The notes: a model not told the origin generated them from the letters alone. A stretch of DNA of 64,000 nt from Chryseobacterium sp. HSC-36S06 (GCF_024171485.1 NZ_JALJZX010000004.1:151078-215077), one strand, 5' to 3'; shown: positions 1-7,939, counted from the first letter of the stretch. Made by a program: numbers and translations.

Positions 1-1
1 T

Positions 2-193
2 CATTTTGCGCTGAAGAAGATTTCGCCGACGCAGATTTCACTGCTTTCTTATGTAAATACAATTATTGCCATATTTCTGGGATGGCTTGTATTGGACGAA
101 AAAATTACAGCAGCATTTATTACCGCAACTGTACTGATTATTTGCGGGGTCTTTATCACCAATTACCAGAAAGGGATGTTTCAGCGGAAATAA
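2..193 (+). CDS. EamA/DMT family transporter, C-terminal end (partial)
   Basis: The window opens inside this gene; the last 63 codons are visible in frame 2. The residues read as two hydrophobic helices, about SLLSYVNTIIAIFLGWLVL and FITATVLIICGVFITNY, separated by a short loop with LDEKIT, which is the usual end of a ten-helix drug/metabolite transporter (last two membrane segments, then a short basic tail ending QRK). The substrate cannot be told from this piece. It converges on the CBS-domain gene, 8 bases away. Family assignment is by overall pattern; no N-terminal half is available to confirm it. Confidence 0.75.
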   Translation, partial: HFALKKISPTQISLLSYVNTIIAIFLGWLVLDEKITAAFITATVLIICGVFITNYQKGMFQRK

Positions 194-201
194 AGAAATT
201 T

Positions 202-630
202 TTAACCCTGAATATACTCTTTCAGCTGTTTAATAACTTCTTTCTGATCGATTACTTTTTCGCGAATGACATCGGTTATCGAAATAATACCGTTCATTTT
301 ACCTTCTTCAATCACCGGAAGATAGCGCACGTTGTGATCGGCCATCAGCTGCATACAATGATTCAGCGTGTCGAGCGGTTTTATTTCAGGTAAATTTACC
401 GACATTACTTCTTTCACTTTTGTTTCCGAAGAATGCCTGTTTTTAAGGATAACATTGCGGGAATAATCCCTTTCGGTAAAAATGCCGTGATACGTATCGG
501 CATCGATCACCACCACTGCACCAACATTTCTGTCAGCCATAAGCTGTAAAGCTTCCAGAACAGTCTGTTCCGGATTCACGCTGACAAACAAATTTCCCTT
601 ACGGGCCAAAACTGTTGCTATATTACTCAT
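202..630 (-). CDS. CBS domain-containing protein
   Basis: A 142-residue protein made of two CBS motifs in tandem (about residues 8-62 and 72-135) and nothing else. CBS pairs form one Bateman module that binds adenine nucleotides and usually senses energy or nucleotide state; stand-alone two-CBS proteins are common in flavobacteria and their partner is generally unknown. The typical signatures are visible: a beta strand plus DRNVGAVVVID and GIFTERDYSRNVI in repeat one, DHNVRYLPVIEEGKMNGIISITDVI in repeat two (quoted in part). I place the start at the ATG at 630; a TTG two codons upstream is less likely. It lies downstream of purK on the same strand, and a perfect 12-base inverted repeat (635-668) sits just before its start. 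Confidence 0.85.
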   Translation of the reverse strand: MSNIATVLARKGNLFVSVNPEQTVLEALQLMADRNVGAVVVIDADTYHGIFTERDYSRNVILKNRHSSETKVKEVMSVNLPEIKPLDTLNHCMQLMADHNVRYLPVIEEGKMNGIISITDVIREKVIDQKEVIKQLKEYIQG

Positions 631-634
631 AATC

Positions 635-668
635 AAATATTTTGTATTAAAGTTATTACAAAATATTT
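635..668. promoter_or_regulatory. Perfect 12-bp inverted repeat upstream of the CBS gene
   Basis: AAATATTTTGTA (635-646) is repeated exactly as its reverse complement TACAAAATATTT (657-668), with a 10-base spacer. It ends five bases before the ATG of the CBS-domain gene and lies 30 bases beyond the purK stop. It is followed by no uridine run in either direction, so it is not an ordinary terminator. Either an operator or a structured leader would fit; the binding factor is unknown. Confidence 0.5.
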
Positions 669-698
669 AATTTAAAAAATACATTTTAACCGAAACAT

Positions 699-1811
699 TT
701 AATTCCCTGAAACTACCTTAACAAGAGATTTTACGTGAATAAGTTTTTCTAAAAGTTCTTTTCTTGAGTTTGCCAGAATATTGATGTGACCCATTTTCCG
801 GCCAGGTTTGGTTTCGGTTTTGCCATAAAGATGAACGTAGGTCTTGGGTAACTTCATCACTTCCTCCAAACCTTCATACATTACTTTTCCCGAGAAATTT
901 TCTTCGCCGACAAGATTCAGCATTCCTGAAAAACCAAATGCGTCGGTATCCGCAAGCGGAAGATTTTTCAGAACGCGATAAAGCTGTTCAAACTGTGAAT
1001 TAGCGTTTCCTTCCTGAGTCTGGTGTCCGGAATTGTGCAGTCGCGGCGCGGTTTCATTAACCCAAACTTCACCATTTCTGTCGAGAAAAAGTTCAATTGC
1101 GAAAAGCCCGGGAGAACTGGCAGCATTAATAAATTTCTTTACGATATCCTGGATCTGCTGTTCCACATTTTCTGAAATATGCGCGGGACAGATATTAAAA
1201 TCCAGAAGATTAAGTTTGGGATCTGCCACCATTTCAGTAACCGGAAAAGTTTTGGTTTCCCCGTTTTCGTTGATGGCAATAATTACAGAAAGTTCTTTTT
1301 CAATATCAACAAGGCTTTCCAAAACAGAAGGCACGTTCCATAAATTTTTGAGATCTTCTTCAGTTCTGATGACCTGAACGCCCTTCCCGTCATAACCGCC
1401 GGCATTCATTTTCTGAACAAAAGGCAGCGGGAAATTCACTTCGGATTTATTCTGGATAATCTGAAATTCAGGACTTGGAATACCGTGTTTCAGATAAAAC
1501 TCCTTCTGCAAAATTTTCTGCTGGATAACCTGGATAATTTCGGGACTTGGAATGATTTTAATTCCGCATTCACGCAGTTCGTAAAGCGCATCTACATTCA
1601 CATGCTCAATTTCGATCGAGACCACATCTTTGCCTTTTCCAAAGTTGAAAACGGTATCAAAATCATCAAAATCCCCCTGGGTAAAATGAGAAATCGAGTG
1701 ACAGGGCGCATCTTTGGCGGGATCAAGCGTAAACCATTCGTCATCATATTTTAACGCTTCCTGTATAAGCATTCGTCCCAACTGTCCACCGCCGAGAATT
1801 CCTATTTTCAT
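699..1811 (-). CDS. purK: 5-(carboxyamino)imidazole ribonucleotide synthase
   Basis: PurK joins bicarbonate and ATP to aminoimidazole ribonucleotide, the first half of the two-step carboxylation in purine synthesis; the product goes to PurE. The 370 residues fit the family length. The N-terminus carries the nucleotide-binding start KIGILGGGQLGRML, the ATP-grasp core follows with PFVQKMNAGGYDGKGVQVI and the metal/ATP region FAIELFLDRNGEVWVNETAPRLHNSGH (both given in part), including the typical NE.APR.HNSGH end motif. purE is not in the window. The gene is the first of a minus-strand pair with the CBS protein and has a good promoter (1866-1897). It faces away from the EEP-domain gene. Confidence 0.97.
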   Translation of the reverse strand: MKIGILGGGQLGRMLIQEALKYDDEWFTLDPAKDAPCHSISHFTQGDFDDFDTVFNFGKGKDVVSIEIEHVNVDALYELRECGIKIIPSPEIIQVIQQKILQKEFYLKHGIPSPEFQIIQNKSEVNFPLPFVQKMNAGGYDGKGVQVIRTEEDLKNLWNVPSVLESLVDIEKELSVIIAINENGETKTFPVTEMVADPKLNLLDFNICPAHISENVEQQIQDIVKKFINAASSPGLFAIELFLDRNGEVWVNETAPRLHNSGHQTQEGNANSQFEQLYRVLKNLPLADTDAFGFSGMLNLVGEENFSGKVMYEGLEEVMKLPKTYVHLYGKTETKPGRKMGHINILANSRKELLEKLIHVKSLVKVVSGN

Positions 1812-1865
1812 ATTTTCACTTTTTTCCTGATTTTACTTTCTGATTCCACTGGGTTTTGAATTTCA

Positions 1866-1897
1866 CAAAATTACAAAAAGCAATTCGTAGGGCACAA
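1866..1897 (-). promoter_or_regulatory. Predicted Bacteroidota-type promoter of purK
   Basis: On the minus strand a perfect -7 box TAATTTTG (complement at 1866-1873) is preceded by TTG (complement at 1895-1897) with a 21-base spacer. This matches the flavobacterial consensus TTG-N17-23-TAnnTTTG. It would start transcription near 1858, about 46 bases before the purK ATG. Confidence 0.6.
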
Positions 1898-1977
1898 AAA
1901 TGGCTTATTTATTTACGATTTTAAAGTAAATGCATTCATCCTAAAGGTTTTTACTTTTACTTTGTATTAAATAAACT

Positions 1978-3069
1978 ATGGAACTATTTTTCGCTATTTT
2001 GTCGGTGGCGCTCATAATTCTGAGCATTCTTCCGTTTTTCAGGAACCAGCATTGGGTATTCCGTGTTCCTGAATTCATGAAGATTCAGATTCTTGTACTG
2101 CAGGGAATCGTTTTTTCAGCGAGCATCATCTTTGCTGAAAAAAACATCTGGATGTGGCTTATAAACGCCGGTCAGTTCGCACTTATTCTCTATCACCTTT
2201 ATATTTTAATCCGCTACACCAAGTTTTACAAAAAGAAAGACGTAAAGAAGAAATCTACCGCATCATCGACGGTGAAAGTTATCTCTGTGAATGTGTATCA
2301 GTTCAATAAAGATTTTCATAAACTCCACGAACTCATTATAAAACACAGTCCGGATATTTTCATCACCATGGAAAGCAATGCTGACTGGGAACAGGCGAAC
2401 CGAAAACTTGAAAAAGACTATCCTTACATAGAAAAGGTAACCCTCGAAAACACGTACGGAATGCATCTGTATTCTAAAATTCCTTTTGTGAAATCAACGG
2501 TTCACTTTTTTGTTGCTGATGATGTTCCGAGTATCGAAGCACAGTTTAAAACCGCTGACGGACACGATTTTGTAGTCTTTGCCGTGCATCCGCCCCCGCC
2601 AAGTCCTACGGAAGAAACCACTTCAAAAGAAAGGGACGGTGATTTGCTCTGTGTGGCTAAAAAAATTAAGGAACACCGGGTTCCATCATTGGTAATCGGG
2701 GATTTCAACACGGTAGCCTGGTCTGTTACCTCCATTCTTTTCCGGAAAACCAGTGAACTTATTGATGCGCGTGTAGGTCGCGGAATTCTGGCGACTTTCC
2801 ATGCTAAATACTGGTTTTTCCGCGTTCCGCTGGATTTGCTTTTCCACTCTCCGGAGATTTTTGTTGAGAAACTGAAAACATTAGAACATATTGGTTCCGA
2901 TCACTTTCCTATTCTCTGCGAATTTCACATTAATCTTTGCGACACCAAACAGGAAGACGAAGTTAAAACCCTCGCACCTGAAGAGGAAGAAATTGTGGAA
3001 GAACTGATTGAAGAAGGCATTAAAGAAGAGTCGGATAACCGCGAAGAAATCGCAAAGGAAGATTCATAA
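1978..3069 (+). CDS. Membrane-anchored endonuclease/exonuclease/phosphatase family protein
   Basis: The first 85 residues hold three hydrophobic segments (about 2-20, 35-53 and 58-78), followed by a basic stretch KKKDVKKK and then the EEP catalytic domain (about 92-320). Visible catalytic signatures are the N-terminal Asn region (VISVNVYQFN), the metal-binding Glu in TMESNADW, the Asp/Asn pair in IGDFNTVAWS, and the closing GSDHFPI. The family cuts phosphodiesters in nucleic acids, phosphoinositides or sphingolipids; the substrate here is unknown. With three anchors the domain probably faces the periplasm. The C-terminus (about 325-363) is a very acidic tail of Glu runs, probably disordered. 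The gene stands alone and converges with the VOC gene, three bases away. Confidence 0.85.
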   Translation: MELFFAILSVALIILSILPFFRNQHWVFRVPEFMKIQILVLQGIVFSASIIFAEKNIWMWLINAGQFALILYHLYILIRYTKFYKKKDVKKKSTASSTVKVISVNVYQFNKDFHKLHELIIKHSPDIFITMESNADWEQANRKLEKDYPYIEKVTLENTYGMHLYSKIPFVKSTVHFFVADDVPSIEAQFKTADGHDFVVFAVHPPPPSPTEETTSKERDGDLLCVAKKIKEHRVPSLVIGDFNTVAWSVTSILFRKTSELIDARVGRGILATFHAKYWFFRVPLDLLFHSPEIFVEKLKTLEHIGSDHFPILCEFHINLCDTKQEDEVKTLAPEEEEIVEELIEEGIKEESDNREEIAKEDS

Positions 3070-3072
3070 CTT

Positions 3073-3450
3073 TTATGCTTCGTAAAATTCAAGCGGCAAA
3101 GCATCGGGATCCTGGGTAAAGAAAAACTTCCGGTCGGTAAATTCGTCAATCCGGATATCCTCGCAAATCAGACGCTTTCTAGTAAGTTCATTCCTTTTTT
3201 CTTCTACATTTTCAACAGAAAAAGCCAGATGCCTCAAACCGCAGCTCTCTGGCCGCGACGGCCTTGCAGGCGGATTGGGAAATGAAAAAAGTTCGATCAC
3301 ATAATGGTCGCCTATTCCGAGATCGAGTTTATAGGAATCACGTTCCGCACGGTAAACTTCGCGCAAAATCTTGAGCCCTAAAATTTCGGTATAAAATTTT
3401 CTGGACACCGGATAATCTGAACAGATGATGGCAATGTGATGAATTTTCAT
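3073..3450 (-). CDS. VOC family protein (YaeR/GloA2-like)
   Basis: A single vicinal-oxygen-chelate domain of 125 residues, two beta-alpha-beta-beta-beta modules. The start MKIHHIAIICSDYPVSRKFY, the central RPESCGLRHLAFSVENVEE and the end FFTQDPDALPLEFYE are characteristic of the YaeR subgroup, with likely metal ligands His5, Glu56 (YVIEL), His in GLRHLAF and Glu in PLEFYE. Members are often named glyoxalase or dioxygenase, but no reaction is established for this subgroup. It is the last gene of the plsC-like / thioesterase / isochorismate synthase operon, nine bases after the stop-proximal gene start, so it may be cotranscribed. Confidence 0.85.
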   Translation of the reverse strand: MKIHHIAIICSDYPVSRKFYTEILGLKILREVYRAERDSYKLDLGIGDHYVIELFSFPNPPARPSRPESCGLRHLAFSVENVEEKRNELTRKRLICEDIRIDEFTDRKFFFTQDPDALPLEFYEA

Positions 3451-3459
3451 GCTGAAGAT

Positions 3460-4431
3460 TTATGTGAAACTAAGATTTTTCAGAACTGCTTCGGATTTCA
3501 GTTCGGTTTCGCGCCATTCTTTTTCAGGCGAACTTTCTGCGGTAATTCCGCCACCGACGTAGATTAAAGCAGCGTTCTCAAAGAATTCAGCGCAGCGAAG
3601 ATTTACAAAATACTGAACATTTTCTTCGGTTTCGACTTTAATATAACCGGCGTAGAAATTTCTTGGATGAGTTTCAAAACGCTCTATCGCATTGCTGCAA
3701 ATTTCTTTCGGAATTCCACAAACCGCGGGCGTAGGATGAAGTTCGGAAATGATCTTCTCCAGATCATTTTCGTTGATTTTCGCACTGAAATCGTTTCTCA
3801 AATGCTTGATGTTTCCGGAAATATGGTCGTAAGTGTCGCTTTTATAAACTTCAGAAGCATAATTTTTCAGCGTATTAGAGATAAAATCTGTTACCGGTTT
3901 TTGTTCTTCAATTTCTTTATCTGTCCAGTTTTCGTCCACAGGAATTGTTCCCGCAAGACTCATAGTTTGAAATTCAGACGTCCTTTTATCAAAATTTCCT
4001 AAAAGTTCAGAAAAAGCACCCAGCCAACATTTGCCGTCTTTAATAAAAAAATAGACGAAGGCATTTTTGTAAGATTCGCAGAGATTCAAAAAAGTTTGTG
4101 AAAGACTGAGCTTTGAATCGTTAAACTGCACCAGTTTCCTTCTGGAAATCACGAGTTTGGAAAGTTGATTTTCCTTAATAAAATCAATCACGTTCAGTAA
4201 TTTTTCCTGATATTCTCTGGCTGTTTCCTCTTTAAAATCAAGCAGTTCCGTATTCAAATTATCATGAAAAACCTCCTGATTTAAAAACTCAGCTCCTGAT
4301 ATTGCTTTAAGCGTTCCCTTGAAATCAATTTTTTCTGACTGATCAAATGAGAGAAAAGACACCGCCTCAGAAACCGAAGTTTCCTCAACAGTATAAATGG
4401 TTTCGGAAAAAGGAAATCTAAAGAAAATCAT
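3460..4431 (-). CDS. menF: Isochorismate synthase (chorismate-binding family)
   Basis: This enzyme converts chorismate to isochorismate, the entry step of menaquinone synthesis. The 323 residues lack most of the long N-terminal part of E. coli MenF, as is usual in Bacteroidota. The chorismate-binding core runs from about residue 75 to the end, with KLVISRRKLVQF, the MSLAGT motif, the ELHPTPAVCGIPKE motif, FYAGYIKVE and the C-terminal GGGITAESSPEKEW (metal-binding Glu). It starts three bases after the hotdog thioesterase, a probable DHNA-CoA thioesterase of the same pathway, which favours the menaquinone role over siderophore synthesis. Other men genes are not in the window. Confidence 0.9.
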   Translation of the reverse strand: MIFFRFPFSETIYTVEETSVSEAVSFLSFDQSEKIDFKGTLKAISGAEFLNQEVFHDNLNTELLDFKEETAREYQEKLLNVIDFIKENQLSKLVISRRKLVQFNDSKLSLSQTFLNLCESYKNAFVYFFIKDGKCWLGAFSELLGNFDKRTSEFQTMSLAGTIPVDENWTDKEIEEQKPVTDFISNTLKNYASEVYKSDTYDHISGNIKHLRNDFSAKINENDLEKIISELHPTPAVCGIPKEICSNAIERFETHPRNFYAGYIKVETEENVQYFVNLRCAEFFENAALIYVGGGITAESSPEKEWRETELKSEAVLKNLSFT

Positions 4432-4434
4432 TTT

Positions 4435-4863
4435 TTATCTGGGACGTGGAATAATATTATTGGTCATGGTGGTGTGATTGATCAGGTGATCATGTTCGTC
4501 GCGGATATCAATTTCGGAAACGTGCATTGTGTTGCCTTTTCTGATAAATTTTGCGGTCCCGGTAACGGTTCCTTCCTTTTTACTTCGTAAATGATTCGAG
4601 TTGATATTGGTTCCCACAGGCACCACTTGCTCTGTATCCACATGCAAAACAGAAAGGCAGGACCCCAGAGTTTCGGCCAGAACACAGCTAGCGCCGCCGT
4701 GAAGAATCCCGTAAGGCTGATGCACTCTCGGGGTTACAGGCATTGTTGCGGTCAGTGTGTCATCGGTAACATCCGTGAAAATAATTCCTAAAGTCTTTCC
4801 CAGGTTTTCCCCGCCCCAATTGTTGAGCTTATGCAGGATTTCGTTCTTTCTATCTTCGGTCAT
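4435..4863 (-). CDS. PaaI-type hotdog fold thioesterase (probable DHNA-CoA thioesterase)
   Basis: A 142-residue single hotdog domain. It shows the family core HQPYGILHGGASCVLAETLG, with the catalytic Glu in LAE and the HGG turn, and the later INSNHLRSKKEGTVTG strand region. Related proteins hydrolyse phenylacetyl-CoA type or 1,4-dihydroxy-2-naphthoyl-CoA thioesters. Its place directly before isochorismate synthase, three bases away, argues for the menaquinone thioesterase MenI, but that is inference from context. An open frame extends 46 codons upstream into the plsC-like gene; I use the ATG at 4863 because the protein then begins at the normal point of the family (MTEDRKNEILHKLN) and no longer overlaps its neighbour. 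Confidence 0.88.
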   Translation of the reverse strand: MTEDRKNEILHKLNNWGGENLGKTLGIIFTDVTDDTLTATMPVTPRVHQPYGILHGGASCVLAETLGSCLSVLHVDTEQVVPVGTNINSNHLRSKKEGTVTGTAKFIRKGNTMHVSEIDIRDEHDHLINHTTMTNNIIPRPR

Positions 4864-4873
4864 AACGTTTAGA

Positions 4874-5440
4874 TTAATAGATTTTAGGATTCCATTTTTC
4901 AGGATATTTCGGGGTGATTTTTTTGTAATAATCTTCCATTTCCTCCATGATGTCATCAAATGAGCGCGTTTCCAGATCTTTAACTGAAATTTCATATCCA
5001 AGATGAATCTGTTTTGTTTTAAAGTCGCCCGCAGCCACGATGATCGGAGTTTTTGCAGCGATTGCCATATGATAAAAACCTTTTCTCCATTTCGGAACCC
5101 AACTACGGGTACCTTCGGGAGTGATTACAAGACTGAAATCTTCTTTTTTGAATTGATCTGCCACGAATTTCACCAGGTCATTTTTCTGGGAACGGTCGAT
5201 TCCAACGCCTCCCAACGCCTTCACAACACCTCCATACCAGGCTTTGGTGTGCTGGTCTTTGATAATGACTTTCAGAGGTTTATCCAGCGCCCAGTACGCA
5301 AGGTTGCCGAGAAGATATTCCTGATTGGAAGTGTGCGGCGCCACGACCAGAATGCAGCGGTTAAGATTGTTCACATCGCCTTCAAGCACAATTTTCCAGC
5401 CGATAAGTTTCAGAATGATTTTTGCGATTAGTTTTTTCAT
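4874..5440 (-). CDS. Lysophospholipid acyltransferase family protein (PlsC-like)
   Basis: A 188-residue acyltransferase that would transfer a fatty acyl group to a lysophospholipid or related acceptor at the inner membrane. Motif I reads VVAPHTSNQEYLLG, the second conserved block is near GGVGIDRSQKNDLV, and motif III is ITPEGTRSWVPKWRKGF. In most relatives the motif is HTSxxD; here the acidic residue is Glu, a conservative change. The N-terminus has one hydrophobic amphipathic segment. It is the first gene of a four-gene minus-strand operon (gaps of 10, 3 and 9 bases) with the thioesterase, isochorismate synthase and VOC protein. Substrate is not determinable. Confidence 0.85.
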   Translation of the reverse strand: MKKLIAKIILKLIGWKIVLEGDVNNLNRCILVVAPHTSNQEYLLGNLAYWALDKPLKVIIKDQHTKAWYGGVVKALGGVGIDRSQKNDLVKFVADQFKKEDFSLVITPEGTRSWVPKWRKGFYHMAIAAKTPIIVAAGDFKTKQIHLGYEISVKDLETRSFDDIMEEMEDYYKKITPKYPEKWNPKIY

Positions 5441-5493
5441 GGTAATGATTCCGGGAAAAGGAATTAAATTTTACTGTTTTTTATTAAACAAAA

Positions 5494-5523
5494 AAGTATA
5501 ACCAACGGTATTGGTTATACTTT
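5494..5523 (-). terminator. Rho-independent terminator after the 20-residue ORF
   Basis: On the minus strand AAAGTATAACCAA, a five-base loop TACCG and the perfect complement TTGGTTATACTTT form a 13-bp stem that runs into TTTTTTG. It lies 27 bases downstream of the stop of the tiny ORF at 5550-5612 and upstream of the plsC-like gene, so it separates the two units. Confidence 0.75.
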
Positions 5524-5549
5524 ACAAATATATTGAATTAAAATTCTAA

Positions 5550-5612
5550 CTAAAATAAACTGCTTACGAAATCCATGATTTTCATTGCGATTTCTAGAAC
5601 GAACTGTACCAT
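5550..5612 (-). CDS. Tiny ORF: predicted 20-residue amphipathic helical peptide
   Basis: The only open frame in this intergenic space that is followed by a strong terminator. It encodes MVQFVLEIAMKIMDFVSSLF. On a helical wheel the polar residues Gln3, Glu7, Lys11, Asp14, Ser17 and Ser18 all fall in a single arc of about 120 degrees, and the rest is hydrophobic, so the peptide would be a strongly amphipathic helix with near-neutral charge. This resembles in style the phenol-soluble modulins or small membrane-active toxins of other bacteria, but no homology is claimed. The ATG has no Shine-Dalgarno site, as is normal here. A weak -7 box (TAATTTCG, about 50 bases upstream of the ATG) may be its promoter. 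Expression and function are unproven. Confidence 0.45.
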   Translation of the reverse strand: MVQFVLEIAMKIMDFVSSLF

Positions 5613-5784
5613 GAGTGATGATTTAAGTGTTAATTAATGACTTATTAAATTCGCGTTACGAAATTAGTGTTTTTTTCTTTCAAAATACTTTTCCGTATGT
5701 TAAATTTTGGTTAAACCCAGATGAACAAGCGAAAAGCGGATTTTTCTGTGAAGCAGAGCCTCCGCCTTTGCTCATCCACTCTCA

Positions 5785-7491
5785 TTATTTGGTTTTAATG
5801 GATATTTCTTTCTTTCCGTCTTTAATGGAGATGTCTACATTTTCCATTTTCCCAATATTTGTTTTCATGGAATCGATTATTTTATCAGCGGCTGCTTTGG
5901 GCATTTTGGTCCCGTTGATAATCACGCTGTCTTTATCCGAAGAATTGTACTGAATGGTAGATCCGTTGATTTTAATCTTATTTTTTTCGATTACCACAGC
6001 GTTATCGTCATCATTATCATCTTCCATTCCGTCGCCGTCCAGATCACCGTCGATATTCAGTCCATTTTCTTTCACCTTGAAAACTCTGGTGCTCATGGGA
6101 ACTACAAGTTCATAGGTCACATTGTAATTACGGAACCGATCCTGATAAGGGTATTTTACGAAGTTTGGAAGCAGTATTTTATTATCCTGAATTTCTACAG
6201 GTACATTAAGCTGCACCGGAATATTATACCCTTTACCTTCTTTTTTAACGATTAAATATGGCGCTGTAGCAGTCGCACTGCGGGTTACATCAACGTATGG
6301 ATAATCTTCTTCGTAAACCATTTTTTTGTCAGAAAAGATATCATCGTCATACGCTGTAAAGTTCTGCGGAATGGTAATCTGCTTCACGTCGACATAAAGA
6401 CTGTCTGATGTTGTATTGATGGCTACATTCTCTGTATCTTCTTTATGACCTTTGTAAATCATGTCTTTTTTAGCCATATTTACTCCGAAATAAGTAGCAA
6501 AACCAATCAGAATAAGCAACAGTGCTCCTAAAACATATCCTACGTTTCTCAACTGTGTTTTCGGTGAGATAAGTTTAATGGATAGTAAACTGAAGAGAAT
6601 TGCCGGGATTAGAGTTCCGATAAGCATCATGGCATAAAGTACATTGCTCATCCCATCATCTTCAAACATAAAGTTGAATTCGCGCATCGGGGAAAATTCA
6701 GTATTTCCGCCAAATAATCCGAAGATAAAGAAGGCTCCTATGATACAACCCAAAGCCATCATTCCGAAGATTCCGCCTAAAATATAACGGATTACATTCC
6801 AGATTCCGCTTCCTGCATTGTTGATATAAGGTTTGTTTTCGGTGTAAATTTCTCCGACCCTTTGTGTAGATTCATTGGCAAACTGTACCAGTTTGTTGGA
6901 TTCGTTTTTCAAATTGTCGAAGTTCATAGGCTTTCCCTTCATTTTCAGGAAATCGGTCGCGGTTTCTGCTTTAGGTAAAACAATCCACAGAATAACGTAA
7001 ATCAAGATAATAAGTGAAGTTGAAATAGCTGCGGTGAAAATTCCCAGGATTGCTATTCCGAGCCAGATGGCTCGCATTGCACTTATATCCATGCCAACAT
7101 AATGCGCCAAACCTGCGCACACGCCTGCGATTTTCTGTTTTTCCGGATCGCGGAAAAGCTGCTTCTGACCGGTGAACGTACCTGTAGTTTTTTGCTGTCT
7201 TCTGGAAGATTTTTCAGAAAAATATGCTTCTTCCTGCTCTTCGATCTGTTCCGGTTTTCCGATTTGCGAAATTACTCTTTCTACATCGGTATCGTTGATG
7301 ACTTCTCGTTTTCCTAAAGTGTCTTTGAAGATTTCAACCATCCGGATTTCGATGTCGTGCATTACCTCATCAGCTTCATTTGCATCCAAAGAGCTTCTGA
7401 GCGCCGCAAGATAATCACTAAGTTTAATATATGCGTGTTCCTCGATGGTGAAGGAGAAACCTGCAAGTCCTATTGAGAGTGTCTTGTTCAT
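5785..7491 (-). CDS. PspC domain-containing membrane protein
   Basis: A 568-residue envelope protein. Residues 1-75 form a soluble N-terminal part seen in the flavobacterial members (GFSFTIEEHAYIKLSDYLAAL, then a helical region). The PspC domain spans about 105-170 with LFRDPEKQKIAGVCAGLAHY, the helix AIWLGIAILGI and the long segment IILIYVILWIVLPKAE. Further membrane segments lie near 240-262, 280-305 and 320-340. The C-terminal 220 residues are predicted outside the membrane, with beta-rich sequence and an acidic DGDLDGDGMEDDNDDD run. PspC proteins respond to membrane stress. The gene starts four bases after the PadR regulator and is very likely controlled by it. Confidence 0.88.
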   Translation of the reverse strand: MNKTLSIGLAGFSFTIEEHAYIKLSDYLAALRSSLDANEADEVMHDIEIRMVEIFKDTLGKREVINDTDVERVISQIGKPEQIEEQEEAYFSEKSSRRQQKTTGTFTGQKQLFRDPEKQKIAGVCAGLAHYVGMDISAMRAIWLGIAILGIFTAAISTSLIILIYVILWIVLPKAETATDFLKMKGKPMNFDNLKNESNKLVQFANESTQRVGEIYTENKPYINNAGSGIWNVIRYILGGIFGMMALGCIIGAFFIFGLFGGNTEFSPMREFNFMFEDDGMSNVLYAMMLIGTLIPAILFSLLSIKLISPKTQLRNVGYVLGALLLILIGFATYFGVNMAKKDMIYKGHKEDTENVAINTTSDSLYVDVKQITIPQNFTAYDDDIFSDKKMVYEEDYPYVDVTRSATATAPYLIVKKEGKGYNIPVQLNVPVEIQDNKILLPNFVKYPYQDRFRNYNVTYELVVPMSTRVFKVKENGLNIDGDLDGDGMEDDNDDDNAVVIEKNKIKINGSTIQYNSSDKDSVIINGTKMPKAAADKIIDSMKTNIGKMENVDISIKDGKKEISIKTK

Positions 7492-7495
7492 AGTT

Positions 7496-7867
7496 TTAAG
7501 AATTTGGGTGGAACGAGCTTTCAGGTGCGTCCGTGGGGTTATTGTTTTTAGTAATTTGGTTTACAGAATCGGTAAGTTCTTTCCATGTATTGAGTAGTTC
7601 TGCAAGAAACAGTTCTCCTTTTTCTGTAATCTGGTAGTATTTTCTTGGAGGTCCTCCGGTAGATTCTTCCCATCGGTAAGAGAGGAATTCGCCGTTTTTC
7701 AGTCTTGTGAGGAGCGGGTAAAGAGTCCCTTCCACCACATCCAGTTTTCCTTTTTTAAGTTCATCAATCAGATCGGAAACATACATTTCTTTTCTATCGA
7801 TTAAACTCAAAATGCAGAATTCCAGAATTCCTTTCCGCATTTGCGCTTTGGTGTTTTCTGTGTTCAT
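7496..7867 (-). CDS. PadR family transcriptional regulator
   Basis: A 123-residue winged-helix repressor. The core is visible in order: MRKGILEFCILSLIDRKEMY (in part), the recognition region SDLIDELKKGKLDVVEGTLYPLLTRLKNGEF and the wing WEESTGGPPRKYYQITEKG, followed by a C-terminal dimerisation helix. Relatives repress adjacent membrane-stress or efflux genes. The open frame extends 25 codons further upstream, but that stretch contains the -7 promoter box, so translation most likely starts at the ATG at 7867. It heads a two-gene operon with the PspC protein. The GTATT-N4-AATAC dyad over its -33 element suggests autoregulation. Confidence 0.92.
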   Translation of the reverse strand: MNTENTKAQMRKGILEFCILSLIDRKEMYVSDLIDELKKGKLDVVEGTLYPLLTRLKNGEFLSYRWEESTGGPPRKYYQITEKGELFLAELLNTWKELTDSVNQITKNNNPTDAPESSFHPNS

Positions 7868-7939
7868 ATTATTTGAGGTTATTAATTGGTTCGCTATTCT
7901 AAATACTCTGTTTAAGTATTCTGTATCAATCTTACTATG

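Larger units (their letters stand above)
5441..5784. other. Intergenic stretch around the tiny ORF
   Basis: 344 bases lie between the PspC gene and the plsC-like gene. They contain the tiny ORF (5550-5612), its terminator (5494-5523) and, at about 5719-5776, a long imperfect hairpin (GATGAACAAGCGAAAAGCGG pairing with CCGCCTTTGCTCATC) that probably marks the 3' end of the PadR-PspC transcript. No further gene is seen. Confidence 0.6.

Noticed and set aside
4864..5001. Longer start for the hotdog thioesterase
   Set aside because: The added 46 residues overlap the plsC-like gene and do not belong to the hotdog family; the ATG at 4863 is normal for it.
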